NCBI GenBank assembly: GCA_037176885.1
Contig: JAWWNJ010000114.1
Span: 62,001-126,000 of the forward strand
Origin: Favolaschia claudopus
Lineage: Eukaryota > Basidiomycota > Agaricomycetes > Agaricales > Mycenaceae
DNA length: 64,000 bases
Direction: 5' to 3'
In this document: in pieces, positions 35,303 through 45,804 of the stretch
How the letters are laid out: each line of letters begins with the position of its first letter
Position numbering within the stretch: the first letter of the stretch is position 1
The notes under the pieces: model-generated
Seen by the model: the letters and a program-made list of their open reading frames with translations, nothing else
What the model was told of the DNA's origin: nothing
Databases searched by the model: none
Program-made: the position numbers and the translations under genes

Positions 35303-35666
35303 TACTGTAAATACTTGTACCGAGGCAACCGTCACGGTCACGGAGGGGTCGGTTGCGTTGCCCAAAACGCGCCAGGTCACGGACACGGAGGGTCTGGTTG
35401 CCTTGATCTGGATCGTGACATACCCAAAAATATTGAATTTTTGCCCATTTTTGGCATGAGATTTGCAAAATTTTGCGCATAGCGCACCATTTGACTCAAT
35501 CCGCATCCAAAAGCCCTGATTCTGGTGTAAAAAAGGCAAATTCGGAGAGACTTGGTTGCCCATCATGGCAACTGTCACGCTCACGCCTGGCCTGGTTGCG
35601 TTGCCCAAAGTGGGTCACGGTGTCACGGTACTTTGGCTGGTTGCCTCGGTACAAGTATCTACAGTA
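35303..35666. mobile_element. TA-flanked MITE, TACTGTA ends with TCACGG words
   Basis: The ends tactgtaaatacttgtaccg and the complement of tactgtagatacttgtaccg pair over 28 bp with one mismatch, with TA at both edges. Near each end ggtcacgg and cggttgcgttgcccaaa are repeated. It resembles the MITE in the LINE at 4922. Confidence 0.8.
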
Positions 35667-36305
35667 CTAGTACCCCTACCGAGTATTCCTACTGCCACGT
35701 ATGTATATTAACTTACCTCCCTCTATTAGTTACGTCCTCCCAACCCTTTCCCAATATGTCTTCACCTCTTACTTTACTCTCTCTCTCGTCTATAACTGTT
35801 TACTATTACTTCACACCATACATCTCCGTAGTAGCTACGTAACCCCAGTAGAGTACTGCCGCATAGCCGCCAGGCCAGGTACGGCAAAATAGAACTTCAG
35901 TTCAGTTCAGTTCAGTCCGGCTATCATGTTACTTTTGCTCAACGGTGTGTCATAGGCGAATGAAACGCGTATTGACGGGGCATCAAAAGCGCTTCAAAAT
36001 TGATGGATGAATTTCGGTCGGGATCTTTGCGGCGCCAAGGATCCAACGGGAAACCCCGGATTTTTGACATACTATGAAAGATACTAACTACCACAGGCTC
36101 TGATTCTACCAGATTATAAGTTATTTGCTGTGGGCCAGGGAGAAAAGGTGTTCTGAGAGTGATGGCTAAAAAAGAGGTTAGTGTCGAAAGTTTGATTGCC
36201 GCCTGCCTCTTGGGCCCAGAGGCAGTTGGGACTCGGGACTGGGGCCCAAAAGCGGACAGACAATGCGAGAAAGTGGACAAGGGTGGGGGTGGAGGCAAAA
36301 GGAGA
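35667..36305. other. Intergenic
   Basis: This stretch is pyrimidine-rich around 35700-35830, with a small tandem of ttcag at about 35890-35910. I see no gene in it. Confidence 0.3.
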
Positions 36306-36453
36306 AAATGGAAAAATCGGTCATTTCGAGGGCTTTATTTCGCCGGAAATAGCCTCAGATTGCCGAGGGTTTTGCTGGCCGTGGCCATCGGCTTTAATCG
36401 GTCTGGCGACCGATTTACCATCACCCTTGGAATGGCGGGGTTGCCCCAGAAAC
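36306..36453 (-). repeat. Dispersed ATCGGT hairpin repeat, copy 2
   Basis: This is an inverted copy of the unit described at 32567, nearly full length (from gaccgatttttcc to ggcaaccccgcc). It is very similar to the copy at 41059-41192, so spread may be recent. Confidence 0.8.
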
Positions 36454-36637
36454 GGGCGTGAGACGAAGGGACAGATAGTCTAACGGTTATGGGTGCGACT
36501 CCCGCATGTTCCATTTTCGTCTGTTGTTACACACGTACTCCCCGAAGTCCTGACATCTGTTTCCGACAGTCTAAGCAACCAGGTGAAATATATGTAGCTT
36601 TCACCGCACAGCGAGACTAAGATTCAGCATAGCAGTG

Positions 36638-37735
36638 ATGGCAAAAAACAAGCAGAGTAAGAAGCGATCCCGACAACGCGTGGCAAGCGATCCCGACAAC
36701 GCGTGGCAAAGGAGAATAGGAAGAATTTGCGATTATGGGCAGAGGGAGCTCGAGAAACCATCTTGACTCCTCATCTCGACGCATACCAAGCAGCAAAGGA
36801 TCAAGGGCGGCGCCAGGAAAGAAAAATTCTCAAAAGGATTTGTCGCGAATTCCATGCCCGAGTTGGATGGCGGGTTAGGGACCACGAAGAGCCTGTCTTG
36901 AAGGAGTGGGATCCAACCGCGCCTGAGGAGGAAGAAATGCTGTCTCCCGAAGAGGAGGCGGAGAAGGCGGCACGAATTCTCGAGCTTGACGCGGTGAGTC
37001 ACACTGTGACAAGTGACACTTCCTTCTCAATCGTTCTCAGCGAATCCGTCGCTGGTTTACCTATCGACTCCGGAAAATCCGCAAGAGCCTGCGTTCCAAT
37101 AGGGATATAGACCCAAGAAAAGACCCCTACGCTGTTCTTCTGGCTAATCTGTCCGGCGTAACTGCACCACCCAAGGCGCTACAGGCATACCAACAATTCA
37201 TGCGGGAGTCTTACGACGACAAAATTGCACCAGTTGTGGCGGAACGGTGGGAGGAGGAGAAGAAGGATAAAATCAGGCTAGCTGAGCGCTCGAAAGAGCC
37301 CAAGGCCGGGTTTCGCGCTGAGGTGGCCCGCCAAGTTTTTGCCGCTCTACCAGAAGACGATTGGGGGGCGTGCCAAAGAACAGGCTGCGGAAGCTAAGGA
37401 GGCGTATGTGAGGTCGCTGAAGAATTCGCCTTCTCAGGCCCCTGAGGCGCGTCAAAAGTAAAAAATAGTTGCACATCGTATGCGTATGATTTAAAATGAC
37501 ATCCTCCACAGGTGCATCGATAGTGTTGCGGATTTTGTTGGCCCAATTCTGCAGGGACTGCACGCACATACCGGCATGCATGCGACGCTCATCATGGGAG
37601 GGCCAGTACCGATGTATGGCGGAGAGTTACGCACCCTGCAGTGAGTCCATTGCTTGCTCTTGCTCTCGATGAATTCGGACACTAATCATATCTTTAAAAC
37701 CATCTAGTGTTTCTTACGGACGGAATCGCACTGTT
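36638..37735 (+). pseudogene. Agaric repeated-family gene broken by a 23-bp duplication
   Basis: The start is ATG 36638. A 23-bp direct duplication (36663-36685 and 36686-36708) shifts the frame; one copy alone leaves it open into RLWAEGARETILTPHLDAYQ and an acidic stretch. After an intron near 36993-37041 (gtgagt...ctcag) comes RIRRWFTYRLRKIRKSLRSN, then DPYAVLLANLSGVTAPPKAL and AGFRAEVARQVFAALPED. A run of six G at 37363 breaks the frame again. A further exon (about 37512-37640) reads CIDSVADFVGPILQGLHAHT and MYGGELRTLQ, and a last piece starts VSYGRN at 37710. I recall this as a lineage-expanded agaric family of unknown function. The gene ends where a foreign fragment begins. Confidence 0.6.
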
Positions 37736-37870
37736 TTGGGCCTTCTCCTCGAGATACTGAATGTACTGAGCTGCCCGTGACAGGATGGCCGCTAGGCTTC
37801 GTTCCTCAGAGCCGCCAGGAACAATCCGCGCGAGTTGGCCAATGCCTCTATTGACTCTTGCACGGCTGCG
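37736..37870 (-). pseudogene. bHLH domain fragment
   Basis: A minus-strand frame reads SRARVNRGIGQLARIVPGGS, then SLAAILSRAAQYIQYLEEKA. The spacing and the IVP, ILSRA and YIQYLEE features match the helix-loop-helix of fungal Cbf1/Ino-type transcription factors. The DNA-contacting basic region is poor (the usual His-Glu-Arg pattern is not kept). Upstream minus-strand exons are unclear. It abuts the plus-strand gene above. Confidence 0.45.
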
Positions 37871-38345
37871 GCATTTCATTTGGCTCTGCTGTGGGCTGTA
37901 TGTAATCTTTGCCCAAGGACTGCAGAGAAGACCATCTCACATGATACTTTTTGCCTTGGCGGATGGCACCCCCGCTCGACCTTTGGGTTGGCAGCGTCTC
38001 GAGCGAGTCTGCATGTTCCACAGCATTGCCCGCATCTGTAGTCCTCATCGTTTTCTCCGCGAGCTTCTCTGTATAGAGTGGAGGTCAGTAAAATCACTAC
38101 CAAAGAGTTGCAAAGGGCAAATGAATGACTCTTCCCGTGTAACCAGGCAATAGAAAAGAATGAGGACAGCGGGACGAAATGGTACCTTTGCAAGCGCAGT
38201 GTTGTGCGCAGGACTTGACTGAGCTGGAGAAATGAGATGTGGGAGCGCCGTTGACAACACCCGTCAAATACAAACACATACAAACAAACAAGCAGGAATT
38301 CCATCCACTTAAGCCTAAGGTGGAGTCCAAATCTCGAGTCTGATT

Positions 38346-38440
38346 CTCAGGGCAACCAGGGTGATGGCAAATCGGTCGCCAGACCGATTAAAGCCGATGG
38401 CCACGGCCAGTAAAACCCTCGGCAATCTGAGGCTATTTCG
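38346..38440 (+). repeat. Dispersed ATCGGT hairpin repeat, copy 3 (truncated)
   Basis: This copy lacks the middle of the first 25 bases and ends early at ctgaggctatttcgg. The hairpin aatcggtcgccagaccgatt is intact. Confidence 0.75.
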
Positions 38441-38465
38441 GCTCATTAATCATGTCTGTGGAGGA

Positions 38466-38915
38466 AGGACCCCTGTTTATGCCTATGAATGCCAGATCCC
38501 GGTTCGGACAAATTTTGGTGGGGCAGGGCCGGGAAGCCTAGATGCCGTTCGGACAAAATTTGGTGGGAGAGAGCCAGGCCTACCTAGATCCGGTTCGGAC
38601 AAAAGTCCAGTTGTCGCCAAAGGGTTGAGTTGGCCGAGGACAAGCCGAAGGTCGAGGAAAAAGCAAATTTCTTGAAACCCGTCGAGAAAATCGCTAAATT
38701 TGGTTGAAAGAGCGCAAAAAACAGCTTGGGAAGAAAAATTGAGCATTTTTGATGGTGACAGGCCAGAAATCACCCGCTTTTGGTGACTTACGGCATGATA
38801 GGCTGCATCCGGTTCGGACAAAAATTGCCCAGTTCGCCCCAAAACCGGTTCGGACAAAAAGTCGGGGTTTGGGCCGATCCGGGATCTGGCCTTCAAAGGG
38901 ATAAACAGAGGTCCT
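38466..38915. mobile_element. hAT-like MITE with 8-bp duplication
   Basis: Terminal repeats of about 37 bp start aggacccctgtttatgcc on the left and, in complement, aggacctctgtttatccc on the right. The flanks carry GTGGAGGA on both sides (38458-38465 and 38916-38923), an 8-bp target duplication typical of hAT elements. The word ggttcggacaaa occurs five times inside. No transposase is encoded. Confidence 0.88.
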
Positions 38916-39414
38916 GTGGAGGAGTATGTCCGAAAAAGGCATATGTTTATGCCTATGAATGCCAGATCCCGGTTCGGACAAATTTTGGTGGGGCAGGGCC
39001 GGGAAGCCTAGATGCCGTTCGGACAAAATTTGGTGGGAGAGAGCCAGGCCTACCTAGATCCGGTTCGGACAAAAGTCCAGTTGTCGCCAAAGGGTTGAGT
39101 TGGCCGAGGACAAGCCGAAGGTCGAGGAAAAAGCAAATTTCTTGAAACCCGTCGAGAAAATCGCTAAATTTGGTTGAAAGAGCGCAAAAAACAGCTTGGG
39201 AAGAAAAATTGAGCATTTTTGATGGTGACAGGCCAGAAATCACCCGCTTTTGGTGACTTACGGCATGATAGGCTGCATCCGGTTCGGACAAAAATTGCCC
39301 AGTTCGCCCCAAAACCGGTTCGGACAAAAAGTCGGGGTTTGGGCCGATCCGGGATCTGGCCTTCAAAGGGATAAACAGAGGTCCTGTGGAGGAGTATGTC
39401 CGAAAAAGGCATAC
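38475..39414 (+). repeat. Two tandem copies of a 470-bp unit
   Basis: The sequence 38475-38944 is repeated at 38945-39414 with almost no change. The unit comprises the MITE minus its first nine bases, the right GTGGAGGA and 21 bp of flank. It therefore arose after the MITE inserted. It generates pairs of identical stray frames on both strands. Confidence 0.9.
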
Positions 39415-41058
39415 TTGTGTGATCCGACAGGTCCTGGATTCCGACTTCATCCCAACGCTTCCGAGCTCACATGATTGATGCTGTCAATCAACTTCCTTGT
39501 TTTCGTACCGTCGCGTCGCGCTCTACACACAGTCCTGGCTCACAAGCATGCATGATGAACGGAGGAGCGAGGAGGAACAACGGAAGAAGGCGACCCCCAG
39601 AAGCCTGCCCCATTTCCAACTGGTTCCCTTTCTCCAGCCCGCTATCCGCCCCACCCCAAGTCTCTACTTTCTGCCCTACAACGCCAATGCACCGGCGTCA
39701 CTTCGTGCCCAGGAGCGCGTGCAAGAGCTACCGACCGGATACTCTCTCAGCATCAGTATTTTCGGCTCATCTGCTGCGGGTTTCTATCTGGAAGACTAGG
39801 CGAGAATTTTGCGTGTCCAAAGACGGCGGAATATCGGTGCGTGTCAAGCATCATATGCATGTCCACATGTACGGCTTTCATTAAAGATTTGCTGGAGCAG
39901 CTTATTTTATTCTTGTTATATCTGAAATCCATCGGAATGAAATTAGTTACCTGAATCTTGAAATCAGCATGCAGTCGAGCTCACGAATCTCCTACTCTAC
40001 ACACCAACATCCCCACTACTCCCAAATTCTCTGTGAGGTTGATTTACTTCGCAACAAGTTCCCTGCTCCGGTAAGCCTGACTCGGGAAGCCAGAATCCGC
40101 CGAAATCCATTGAATTGGGATCAAAATTTCGTCGAGTTCAAATTACATGTATGTTTCAACTTTCATGCTTTCAAGGGGGAGCTGGCAACAATAGGACACG
40201 GAGAACTATCTCAATCTCTTGGATTTATCACCACACTAAACCAATACCAAGGTTGGAAAATGGATTCCTAAATATTCTAAACTGAATTCTGGCGGCCCTG
40301 CATTCTTACTTGCATCAATCACAGTAGCTCTGCTAGCTTCTCTCTCACATCATCTTGAATTAATGCACTGGTGAGAGGAAAGATTCAAAGAACAGCGGCA
40401 CAGAAGATGTGGTTGTTGATGGGGGTGTTTGTTCTCTGAATCGCATAAACTATATTTTCTCGCCGTCCGACTCGGTTTGCATTGTTGGTTCTGGACCTTC
40501 TGGTTGAACCTGAATTTTGGGCTTCCAGCATGCACTCAGAGACTCGCCGTGTTATTGCTCCTTTCCGCAGTCAATTGTATTTTCTGGTTATCTTTGGTGG
40601 CCTATGCTCAATGCTTATGTGCCAGGACAACTGCTGTATTGTCTCCGACGTAAACTCAGTAACGGAGTCCAAGTTGTGAAGTAAAAGTGGCTCATCGGCT
40701 TTTTCGGACTCATTGTGAGAACGGTCGAGGAAACTTCCGAGGAGATCTTCAATTTGATTGGCTGAGAGTATGTCTCAAGGAGGCAGCTGCCGAAAGGACA
40801 TACGTCTTACCATATTTTGAATTCCTCTGATCAGCCTAATCACTTCCCCTTCCACATATACCGGAGAGCTCTAAGTTTTTTGCCACATACTGGAGGCATC
40901 GTTATCTAAAACTTGGTCGAGGGGATTCGCCCCAATGTCGCTGGTCATTGTAGAGTGAATTGTTTCTTCAGCCCGTTCCAAATATGGAAGGCGTTACGTT
41001 CATCACGTGACGTTCGTCGGATGGCGGCTACCTTAGTAAGGTACTCCCCATCGGCAAC
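39415..41058. other. No supported gene
   Basis: There are several short frames on the plus strand, none with domains or splice support. Confidence 0.3.
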
Positions 41059-41192
41059 CCCGCCATTCCAAGGGTGATGGTAAATCGGTCGCCAGACCGA
41101 TTAAAGCCGATGGCCACGGCCAGCAAAACCCTCGGCAATCTGAGGCTATTTCCGGCGAAATAAAGCCCTCGAAATGACCGATTTTTCCAAGT
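41059..41192 (+). repeat. Dispersed ATCGGT hairpin repeat, copy 4
   Basis: This is a full-length plus-strand unit, from ggcaaccccgcc to gaccgatttttcc, with an internal hairpin aatcggtcgccagaccgatt. Confidence 0.8.
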
Positions 41193-41460
41193 TACCCCAG
41201 TTCGGCCACGTGACCGCTGTAACGTGCCGATTCGTTACAACGTGCAACAAAGGGTTTGTTTGTTCCAGCATCTTGTTTCCCTTCTGTTAATGTCGTTGAG
41301 TATCATCTCCCACTCACATGCAATTTCTGACTCTTCCCCGGTCCCGGGATGAAACGCGCGTGCCATCGCATCAACTAGAAGATCGGAGTTTCAATCTGGA
41401 ATCTATAAAACTCGATGGTTCGATCTCAACATGCCTTGCGCGTCTTTCTTCTGAACCACA

Positions 41461-42194
41461 ATGACCCACTTCAACCCCACCCCTTCTGGAGGAGAGCACT
41501 CTACTCCAGCAGCAACTAACACCGAGGGTTCGTACATATGTCTGCTAGTATTCGCTATCTTGACCATGGTCACAGCCAACAACACCGCAGCAGCGTTCGA
41601 AACGGTGCTCAAGACGTTGACCTCGCACAATCTGTCCCACGCCGACGGTAAGCCATTGGAGTAGATCTATCTCCATCGTCAACTGATGGTTATGTTCACA
41701 GCTCGCACCGTCGCCGCTTTTCAGAGGGTCCTAAATGTCGTCACAGGCTACAAAGGTTCGAATATTCTTTTTTGCGTCAACCTACTTTGACTCATATTCG
41801 TGTAGCACCGGCGGAATCGACTGGCTCCGCCGATCTCCATGTGCAGCCTCCTTCCTCGCCTCCTGGAATCACCTTTCCACCGCCCGCCGCTTTTTCTCGG
41901 TGGCCGGTTACTCCCCTGCAAGCAGAACCCGCCGGCACTGGTTCTCCTGCCCCTTTTGTTGCGCCTGCTCCCGTCATTCCCCGTAGCCTTGACTTGTTTC
42001 TTCCGTCGCTTATTTTGTTTCTACGTACCCCTTGTTTGTTCACATTCTTTTGGCAAATCAACTTGTTCTCTGGTTTACTGGCAAATTTATCTCCTTTGAG
42101 TCTAAGTTGTATAGTGTGCTTGCCTTGGAAAGAAACAAACTACGTGAGTATTTGTGTTCCTCTGAGCCTTTTGGCTATGGTGCGCTTAACTTAG
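41461..42194 (+). CDS. Small gene with two similar exons, function unknown
   Basis: Four exons join cleanly: 41461-41527, 41576-41647, 41702-41755 and 41806-42194, all with phase-1 junctions and GT..AG introns of 48, 54 and 50 bp. The sum is 582 bases, 193 residues and a stop. Exons 2 and 3 code for similar segments: NNTAAAFETVLKTLTSH and RTVAAFQRVLNVVTGYK. The fourth exon is Pro/Ser/Ala-rich (PPSSPPGITFPPPAAF), then becomes hydrophobic after about 41995, where real coding may give way to an intron or untranslated sequence. I recognise no domain. Confidence 0.5.
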
Positions 42195-42655
42195 TCACCA
42201 CCAATTGCTGACAACGGTTATTACTCACCAAAGAAAACCCAGATTTCCTATTCCTCTTGTAAAAACGCTCAGTTCAGTGAGAGGAAACTCCAAGACCGAT
42301 TAATATTTGGTGCAAAAATGAGGGAGTAATTCAATATTCAGTCGGCCAAATTGGGACTCCCTGCCACATAACCACCACATGGGTGCACACAGGCTTGTTC
42401 ACGTCTTCATCCACTCTCGTGAGTATCCAAATAATGATGCCTTGCTCACTGCAGCACCAAACACGGAATATTTTGAGAATCCTGGCACACAAAATTTGCC
42501 GTTTTGGTTCCGTTTGGGGGGCATTTGTGCCGGCGAGGTACATCCCAAAAAAATTTTCGCCTCCGGCGGATTTGGGACTAGTGCAATTTTTGGTGGTGAC
42601 TAAGTTAACCGCACCATAGACCGACACACCCAGTGCTGATCTTCGGGAATCATTG
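42195..42655. other. Intergenic
   Basis: I see no gene or clear repeat here. Confidence 0.3.
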
Positions 42656-44451
42656 TCATGGCAACTCCCTCAACTTCATGAATGCGCTCAGCAACATTTT
42701 GGCAAGTTTCTCGCCAGCTGGGCCAGAAATTTGGATTATATAGGGCCCCTACAAAGCAATTTATGAGCGCCGACGAATAAAAGCAGACCAAACACTTACA
42801 TTGGGTCCCAAAGCCAAGCCAAATCGAACAAAGGATTCCCCGGTACGGAGATGGGAGAAGTCTGCATAGATATAGAGATGAATGCGCATCCTCAATCTCG
42901 CCCTGAAGTCGAAAGGGAGAGCCGAGAGGGAAAGTCGGAGACAAATGTTTGAATGATGGGCCCGCGTTGGGAGTTGACGGCAGCGAGAAAGGGTCATCCG
43001 TCTCCATGCTCGTGTCGGGGGTAGCATTTGGAGTACCAGGGGAGAAAAAGAGTGGGTCGACTCCCATACCCGCATCAGAACGAGGAGTGAATGGTGTGGA
43101 GAGAAGCTGCTCGAGCGCCAAACTCGTCTCAGAACGAGCCGGCGTGTTGGTGAATGGTGTCGAGAGAAGCTGCTCGAGTGCTAAGCTCGTCTCAGAGCGA
43201 GCCGGCGTGTTGGGGGCAAGGTTTTGAGCGTTGTCGACAGTTGGGGACTCGGTGAAGCTTTCAACCGGGTAAGGATAACCCAAACCACCCGTAGGAGACG
43301 ACATCAACTCGTCGATGTCAATCTCCGAGCCGGAAAAACTCTCCGGCGGCCCGGCGGCAGACAAGAGCAGCTCCTTGGTGTCAATAATCGACCCCAAGCT
43401 TTCCATTGGAGAGAATTGTGTAGTGGTATCAAGATCAGCGGCAGCGACGGAGGGAGACGACATGAGCTCGTCAATCTCGCCATCCGAATCAATATAGTTG
43501 CTGAGGTTGACGGTAGGAAAGGTGAGGGGAGAGGAAAGCGGCGACGACATGAGCTGGTCGATCTCGTCATCCGAGCCAATGAAGCTGTTGAGGTCATAGC
43601 CGCTTGGGATGTGGATGCGAGAAGGAGAGGAAGCGGCGGAGGTGGCGCGGATGTCTTCGGGACCGAACAGACTGTCGTCATCAGAGTCGACATCAGAGTC
43701 GGTAGGGGAGCTGAGGGCGGCTGCTGGAGTGATGGTGAGGCTAGGCGCAGCAGCCGGTGACGAAAGCATCCGATCATCTTCGGCACTGGAGTCCGAGAGA
43801 TTGCCGTCGTCATCGGCAGAAGAAGTGACTGCGGTATGCTACAAGGTAGTTAGAACTTGTGGATAAATTGAATATAAAGATGCGAACCTGGTCTTCGGCA
43901 CTGGAGTCTGAGAGACTGCCGGCGTCATCAGCAGAAGAAGTTACTAGAAGAAGTTACTGCCGTATTCTATGAGGTAGTTAGTATTTGTGGATGAACAGAA
44001 CAGAAATGCGAGCTTGGTTAACAGAGGAAACCGAACCAGACTCTGAGTCTGAGTCGGAGCCTTCAGGCGTCGGTGTGACGGGCCCAATGAGAGCTGGGTT
44101 GACGGAGTGAGGGCCATTGAGCAGGAGGAGGTTTTGCTGGTGGAACGATTCGTCGTGATGAGCAAGGGGGAAGCGCTGCCTGGCCTCGATATATGCTCGC
44201 TGCTCCTCGGGCGTCATCTGTGCTTCATATGAGCTAGAGTACAAAAAAGCAAAGCAAATAAAAATACGGACTTCACCACGGTATACACGGTCAACCTTCT
44301 CATCAGAGGCAAGGCGAGAACTGCGCGATTGCAGGAGACTCGAGAACGCATAGGAGCGTTGGCCGAGAATGGGTGTACCGAGCGGCTGGCGGACAAAGAC
44401 AAACATAACAGATGAACGGCCGCGACGAGTGTCTTGAGTTTCTTCCGACAT
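42656..44451 (-). CDS. Acidic repeat-containing protein, function unknown
   Basis: The start is ATG 44451 (MSEETQDTRRGRSSVMFVFV). The second exon has MTPEEQRAYIEARQRFPLAH and an acidic tail (PTPEGSDSDSESGSVSS). Two very similar short exon blocks follow (43910-43965 and 43800-43855, SADDxGxLSDSSAED). A long Ser/Asp/Pro-rich region carries three copies of a motif like DxEIDELMSSP and a 21-residue tandem (NTPARSETSLALEQLLSTPF, then one residue, twice at 43085-43212). The end is best read in another frame: IHLYIYADFSHLRTGESFVR, an intron at 42749-42799, then QISGPAGEKLAKMLLSAFMK and a stop at 42656. It is probably a disordered nuclear or signalling protein; I do not know the family. Confidence 0.5.
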
Positions 44452-44599
44452 GGTCAGAGACAGAGGTTTTTGTGTTGGATGGACGGGGAGGGTTGTTTTA
44501 CGAAAGTGGGCGGAAAGTGGGGTACGTTAGTGAGGAGGATTCTTTATCAGTGAATAAGAATATGCAACGAACCGGTAAACCATCTAGACAGTAAGTTGG

Positions 44600-45800
44600 C
44601 TGTAGTCATCCGGGCAAACGCCGGAATGGCCCTTTGAAAAAAATGAACGGGGAAAGCGTCCGAGACAGCGCGTTGCCCAAGAGAAAATTGCACCGAAGTT
44701 CTGTTGCATGCTCAGTGTGTGGTATGTCAACTAGACGGGTATTTATCACCATCAAGGGATTTTCGACCGTCAAGTGAAGCGTAGGGCATTCAAATTTCTC
44801 TTGTGAGTACGTAACTTAAGGTTCCAAACCCAAAACGAAGAAAAACAATTTTTCCAAGAGTCCGGTCTGTAAAGGCGTTGATAGTTGTACGAAGATGAAT
44901 TTCCTCGTATGGCTGCTAGAGATTTACTTCCCTCGACATTTTTTTTTCAGTCAAACATTGCCGCATCATTGAACAAGTTCGCTCAACTTCCACTATGGAT
45001 CATTCAGATTGAATGGGGCTTATCCTTGCTACTGTTGCTATGCTGGCTGATGTTGGAATCAGAAATGGCCCCACGGAAGCGGAAAGATATTGGTTTTTTG
45101 TGTAGATCTGCAGGGACGAAATGGATCGGAAGAGGAACTTGCGGATACGCTCACTAGTGTGACTCTTGTCAGTAGCCATATTGTTGAGTAGTCAATCGCT
45201 AAACTTCAAAGGTGTAAAAAAGACCGCATGAGCGCAATGTTTCGCTGATTCCAAGCTAGCTAACCTGGGCAACGATCCACATTTTTGGTCCGCAGTCCCC
45301 GAGAAAATCTCGGCTCCCAGATATCTCTTCTGAGGAAAAGGCGGCCGCCCCGCTCCAAATCGTAACATTTGAAAAAGTTCGCCAATCTTCCGTGCCAGAT
45401 GATGTTGGTACCTCTTTGTAGCCCGACGGATCAGAGGCAAATGGCATGGAGACAAGAGGGTCTAGGCTTACCGGTCTCGGCCGATATTTGTTTCTGCTGC
45501 AAAGTTTGCGAACATAACATGCATTGTAACCGGAAGACAGTGGCGGCAAAATCCGGTCGTCGCTCGACAGTGCCTTTCCTTCAGTTACAGGTGATAGTTA
45601 GCGAGATTTCGGGGGATAGACGGGTGGAGAAATGCGCATGGAAACTTCCCGCGTGAGAGACGGTGAAAGAAAAGTTGAATCACCTCGAATCATTCGACAA
45701 TGTGCCTGCCCGAGACATTGAAAATGAGATTCTTACGTTGCGTGTTCCGGTCACCGCCCAACTTGACTGTATTTCAAGAGTGTGAAGCGAAAGATGAAAC
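44600..45800. other. Mostly gene-free
   Basis: There are only short frames. A hydrophobic stretch at about 44990-45060 (LPLWIIQIEWGLSLLLLLCW) has no supporting context. Confidence 0.25.
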
Positions 45801-45804
45801 TTCA

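Noticed and set aside
36470..36540. tRNA gene
   Set aside because: A- and B-box-like words are only 5 bases apart; no anticodon arm or acceptor pairing of normal size.
38097..38330. Small secreted protein on the minus strand (hydrophobic N-terminus)
   Set aside because: The leader-like stretch sits in a frame without conserved downstream coding; splice support is weak.
38483..39474. Pairs of frames of 74-165 codons on both strands
   Set aside because: They arise from the 470-bp tandem duplication of a non-coding MITE.
42600..42800. Continuation of the long minus frame to 42600 as the protein end
   Set aside because: The alternative frame with a 51-bp GT..AG intron gives a more protein-like end with a stop at 42656.
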